From: Pseudoxanthomonas mexicana
Lineage (GTDB): Bacteria; Pseudomonadota; Gammaproteobacteria; Xanthomonadales; Xanthomonadaceae
Direction: 5' to 3'
Length of the DNA: 35,814 nt
Assembly (NCBI RefSeq): GCF_001556105.1
Contig: NZ_LSIF01000106.1
Location: 1-35,814, forward strand
A model generated the notes under the pieces. It searched no databases. It was not told where the DNA came from and was given only the letters and a program-made list of their open reading frames with translations. The translations under genes were made by a program, and so were the position numbers. Shown here one piece after another: positions 33,748 to 35,814 of this stretch (position 1 is the stretch's first letter; each line of letters opens with the position of its first letter).

Positions 33748-33795
33748 GCCCCCTCTTCCGCCCTGCGGGCACCTTCTCCCGCAAGGGGAGAAGGG
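33748..33795 (-). repeat. Palindromic intergenic repeat, copy B (inverted)
   Basis: Read on the minus strand this is CCCTTCTCCCC, TTGC, GGGAGAAGG, then GTGCCCGCAGGGCGGAAGAG, clearly the same unit as copy A with a few differences. The hairpin has 9 paired bases (33772-33780 with 33786-33794). The two copies face each other across about 90 bases, so the whole stretch could fold into one large hairpin. Confidence 0.8.
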
Positions 33796-33812
33796 AGCAG
33801 CGCCACCCGCCC

Positions 33813-33856
33813 AAAGAAAAAGCCCCGCCGCCTCCGGGGTGGACGCAGCGGGGCTT
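33813..33856 (-). terminator. Intrinsic terminator after pckG
   Basis: On the minus strand AAGCCCCGC pairs over 9 bases with GCGGGGCTT around a 19-base loop and runs into TTTTTCTTT. It begins 30 bases after the pckG stop. Confidence 0.88.
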
Positions 33857-33886
33857 GCGCAGGAAAGGAGTGCGCGAGGCGGGGAA

Positions 33887-35677
33887 TCAGTGCGCCAGGC
33901 GGGTGGCGATGCGTTGCTGTTCGTCCTTCAGCGCCTGCGGGGTACGGGCGCCGAATTCCTCCAGGTAGTCGCCGATGCTGGCGAACTCGGCCTGCCAGCC
34001 GGCGCGGTCGAAACCGAACAGCAGCTCGTGCGCTTCATCGCTCAGCGCCACGCCGTCCAGGTTGAGGTCTTCGGCGCGCGGCAGGTGGCCGATTGGGGTC
34101 TCCACCGCGCCGGCCTTGCCTTCGACGCGCCGGATCATCCACTCCAGCACGCGCAGGTTCTCGCCGAAGCCGGGCCACAGGAACTTCCCGTCGCCGCCCT
34201 TGCGGAACCAGTTCACGTGGAAGATGTTCGGCAGCTTCGCGTTGGCGCCGTCGAACGACAGCCAGTGCGCGAAGTAGTCGGCGAAGTTGTAGCCGCAGAA
34301 CGGCTTCATCGCCATCGGGTCACGGCGCATCACACCGACCGCGCCCGTCGCGGCGGCGGTGGTTTCCGAGCCCATCGCCGCGCCGACCAGCACGCCGTGC
34401 GTCCAGTCGCGCGCTTCGAACACCAGCGGCACCAGCGAGGCGCGGCGGCCGCCGAAGACGATGGCGCTGATCGGCACGCCCTGCGGGTCTTCCGCCTTGG
34501 CGGAGTAGCTGGGGCACTGCCTGGCGGAGACGGTGAAGCGCGAGTTCGGATGCGCGGCCGGGCCGTTGGCGGCGTCGTACGGACGGCCCTGCCAGTCCAG
34601 CGACGGCGTGCGCGTGTCCAGGCCTTCCCACCAGGGTTCCTGCTCGTCGGTGACGGCGACATTGGTGAAGATGGTGTGGTGGCTGATGGTGGCCAGCGCG
34701 TTGGGGTTGGAACTGTCCGAGGTGCCCGGCGCCACGCCGAAGAAGCCGGCTTCCGGATTGATCGCGTACAGGCGGCCGTCGGCGCCCGGGCGCATCCAGC
34801 AGATGTCGTCGCCGACGGTCCACACCTTCCAGCCAGCCTGGCGATAGCCTTCCGGCGGAATCAGCATGGCCAGGTTGGTCTTGCCGCAGGCGGACGGGAA
34901 CGCGGCGGCGATGTAGTGCGTCTCGCCCTGCGGGTTCTCGATGCCGACGATCAGCATGTGCTCGGCCAGCCAGCCTTCGCTACGCGCCTGGTGCGAGGCG
35001 ATGCGCAGCGCATGGCACTTCTTGCCGAGCAGCGCGTTGCCGCCGTAGCCGGAGCCGAAGCTCTTGATGGTCAGCTCGTCGGGGAAATGCATGATGAAAC
35101 GGCGGTCGGGGTCCAGCTCGCCGGTGGAGTGCAGGCCCTTCACGAAGGTGCCTTCGCGCTCGATGCGTGCGAGGGCCGGCGCGCCCATGCGGGTCATGAT
35201 GCGCATGTTCGCCACCACGTACGGCGAATCGGTGATCTCCACGCCGCAGCGCGACAGCGGCGAATCGATCGGGCCCATGCAGTAGGGAATGACGTACAGG
35301 GTGCGTCCGCGCATGCAGCCGGCGAACAGCGCGTCCATCTTCGCGTGCGCCTCGGCCGGGGCCATCCAGTGGTTGTTGGGGCCGGCGTCTTCCTGCTGCG
35401 GCGTGCAGACGAAGGTGAGGTGCTCGACGCGCGCCACGTCGCTCGGGCTGGAGCGGTGCAGCCAGCTGTGCGGGTGGGTTTCGGGATTCAGCGGCAGCAG
35501 CGTGCCGTCGGCCAGCATCTGCTTCGTCAGCAGTGCGTGCTCGGCATCGCTGCCGTCGCACCAGTGGACGTGATCGGGCCGGGTGAGCGCGGCGACCTCC
35601 GCAACCCAGGCATTCAATGCATCCAGCGAACTGCCCGGAAAATCGTTGCGTTTGAAAACATCGACCGCTGCGCTCAT
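33887..35677 (-). CDS. pckG: Phosphoenolpyruvate carboxykinase, GTP-dependent
   Basis: A 596-residue enzyme converting oxaloacetate and GTP to phosphoenolpyruvate, CO2 and GDP, the entry step of gluconeogenesis. The hyper-reactive cysteine lies in the P-loop AFPSACGKTNLAML (Cys264). Other family blocks are HWCDGS, YVIPYCMGP, SGYGGNALLGKKC, TVGDDICWM, NPEAGFFGVAPGT and PFCGYNFADYFAHWL. Length and blocks fit the GTP type; the ATP type found in E. coli is ~540 residues and unrelated in detail. The ATG at 35677 is preceded by GAGGGCGAGGC. It is a single gene with its own terminator. Confidence 0.97.
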   Translation of the reverse strand: MSAAVDVFKRNDFPGSSLDALNAWVAEVAALTRPDHVHWCDGSDAEHALLTKQMLADGTLLPLNPETHPHSWLHRSSPSDVARVEHLTFVCTPQQEDAGPNNHWMAPAEAHAKMDALFAGCMRGRTLYVIPYCMGPIDSPLSRCGVEITDSPYVVANMRIMTRMGAPALARIEREGTFVKGLHSTGELDPDRRFIMHFPDELTIKSFGSGYGGNALLGKKCHALRIASHQARSEGWLAEHMLIVGIENPQGETHYIAAAFPSACGKTNLAMLIPPEGYRQAGWKVWTVGDDICWMRPGADGRLYAINPEAGFFGVAPGTSDSSNPNALATISHHTIFTNVAVTDEQEPWWEGLDTRTPSLDWQGRPYDAANGPAAHPNSRFTVSARQCPSYSAKAEDPQGVPISAIVFGGRRASLVPLVFEARDWTHGVLVGAAMGSETTAAATGAVGVMRRDPMAMKPFCGYNFADYFAHWLSFDGANAKLPNIFHVNWFRKGGDGKFLWPGFGENLRVLEWMIRRVEGKAGAVETPIGHLPRAEDLNLDGVALSDEAHELLFGFDRAGWQAEFASIGDYLEEFGARTPQALKDEQQRIATRLAH

Positions 35678-35780
35678 GCCTCGCCCTCGAAAAGTCAGAC
35701 CAAAATGATACCAATGTCTTGTCCTGCAGACGAGGAGAACGCGTCCGGGGTCGGCTGGCGGTCAGCGTGGGGGCTGGGAT

Positions 35781-35814
35781 AGCCCCCTCTCCCCGCGCTC
35801 GCGGGGGGAAGGGT
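35781..35814 (+). repeat. Palindromic intergenic repeat, partial copy C at the window edge
   Basis: CCCTCTCCCCGCG, a 2-base loop and CGCGGGG followed by GGAAGGGT belong to the same repeat family as copies A and B. The unit is cut by the end of the window. Confidence 0.65.

Larger units (their letters stand above)
33510..33886. other. 377-base intergenic region between the sigma-factor and pckG genes
   Basis: No gene is seen. It holds the upstream region of the sigma factor, with a TGAACC box on the minus strand near 33575 that lacks a properly spaced -10. It also holds two inverted copies of a palindromic repeat (33609-33657 and 33748-33795) and the pckG terminator (33813-33856). Confidence 0.6.

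Overview
The window is one GC-rich bacterial chromosomal segment. Several features point to the gammaproteobacterial family Xanthomonadaceae (Lysobacteraceae), perhaps a Pseudoxanthomonas, Luteimonas or Lysobacter relative. These are two very large TonB-dependent receptors with a xanthomonad-style N-terminus, a metX-metB-hom operon behind a SAM-I riboswitch, a GTP-type PEP carboxykinase and a sensor propeller-GGDEF protein. The genus is inference. No rRNA, tRNA, CRISPR array, transposase, integrase or phage gene was seen. Genes are tightly packed, often with 4-base start/stop overlaps.

Region by region. 1-1107: the end of an L-serine dehydratase gene, a fosX-like gene four bases behind it, and a membrane-anchored XRE regulator on the minus strand. 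1283-6802: a two-component-type propeller/diguanylate cyclase, a secreted alpha/beta hydrolase and a diheme cytochrome c lipoprotein. 6885-10462: a methionine operon on the minus strand, metX-metB-hom, led by a clear SAM-I riboswitch. 10543-14253: a phytase-like propeller lipoprotein, an M23 peptidase and prfC. 14343-17071: a hemolysin III membrane protein and an AsmA-family protein. 17078-19317: a minus-strand run mtgA - glycosyltransferase - CBS protein with overlapping ends. 19400-21275: hslO (Hsp33) and an unrecognised exported protein.

21440-31413 is the most interesting block. Two paralogous TonB-dependent receptors each have their own copy of a 40-base promoter-like element (29 of 40 positions identical) and each end in a strong terminator. 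They are followed by a 2OG-Fe(II) oxygenase-like protein, and facing it are a TPR-sulfotransferase and a second sulfotransferase-like P-loop protein. Receptors, a hydroxylase-type enzyme and two sulfotransferase-type enzymes together suggest an uncharacterised uptake/modification system. Its substrate cannot be read from the sequence.

31530-35814: an ECF sigma factor / anti-sigma / DUF4097 operon, a 377-base intergenic region with two inverted copies of a hairpin-forming repeat, and pckG with its terminator. A third related repeat begins at the right edge.
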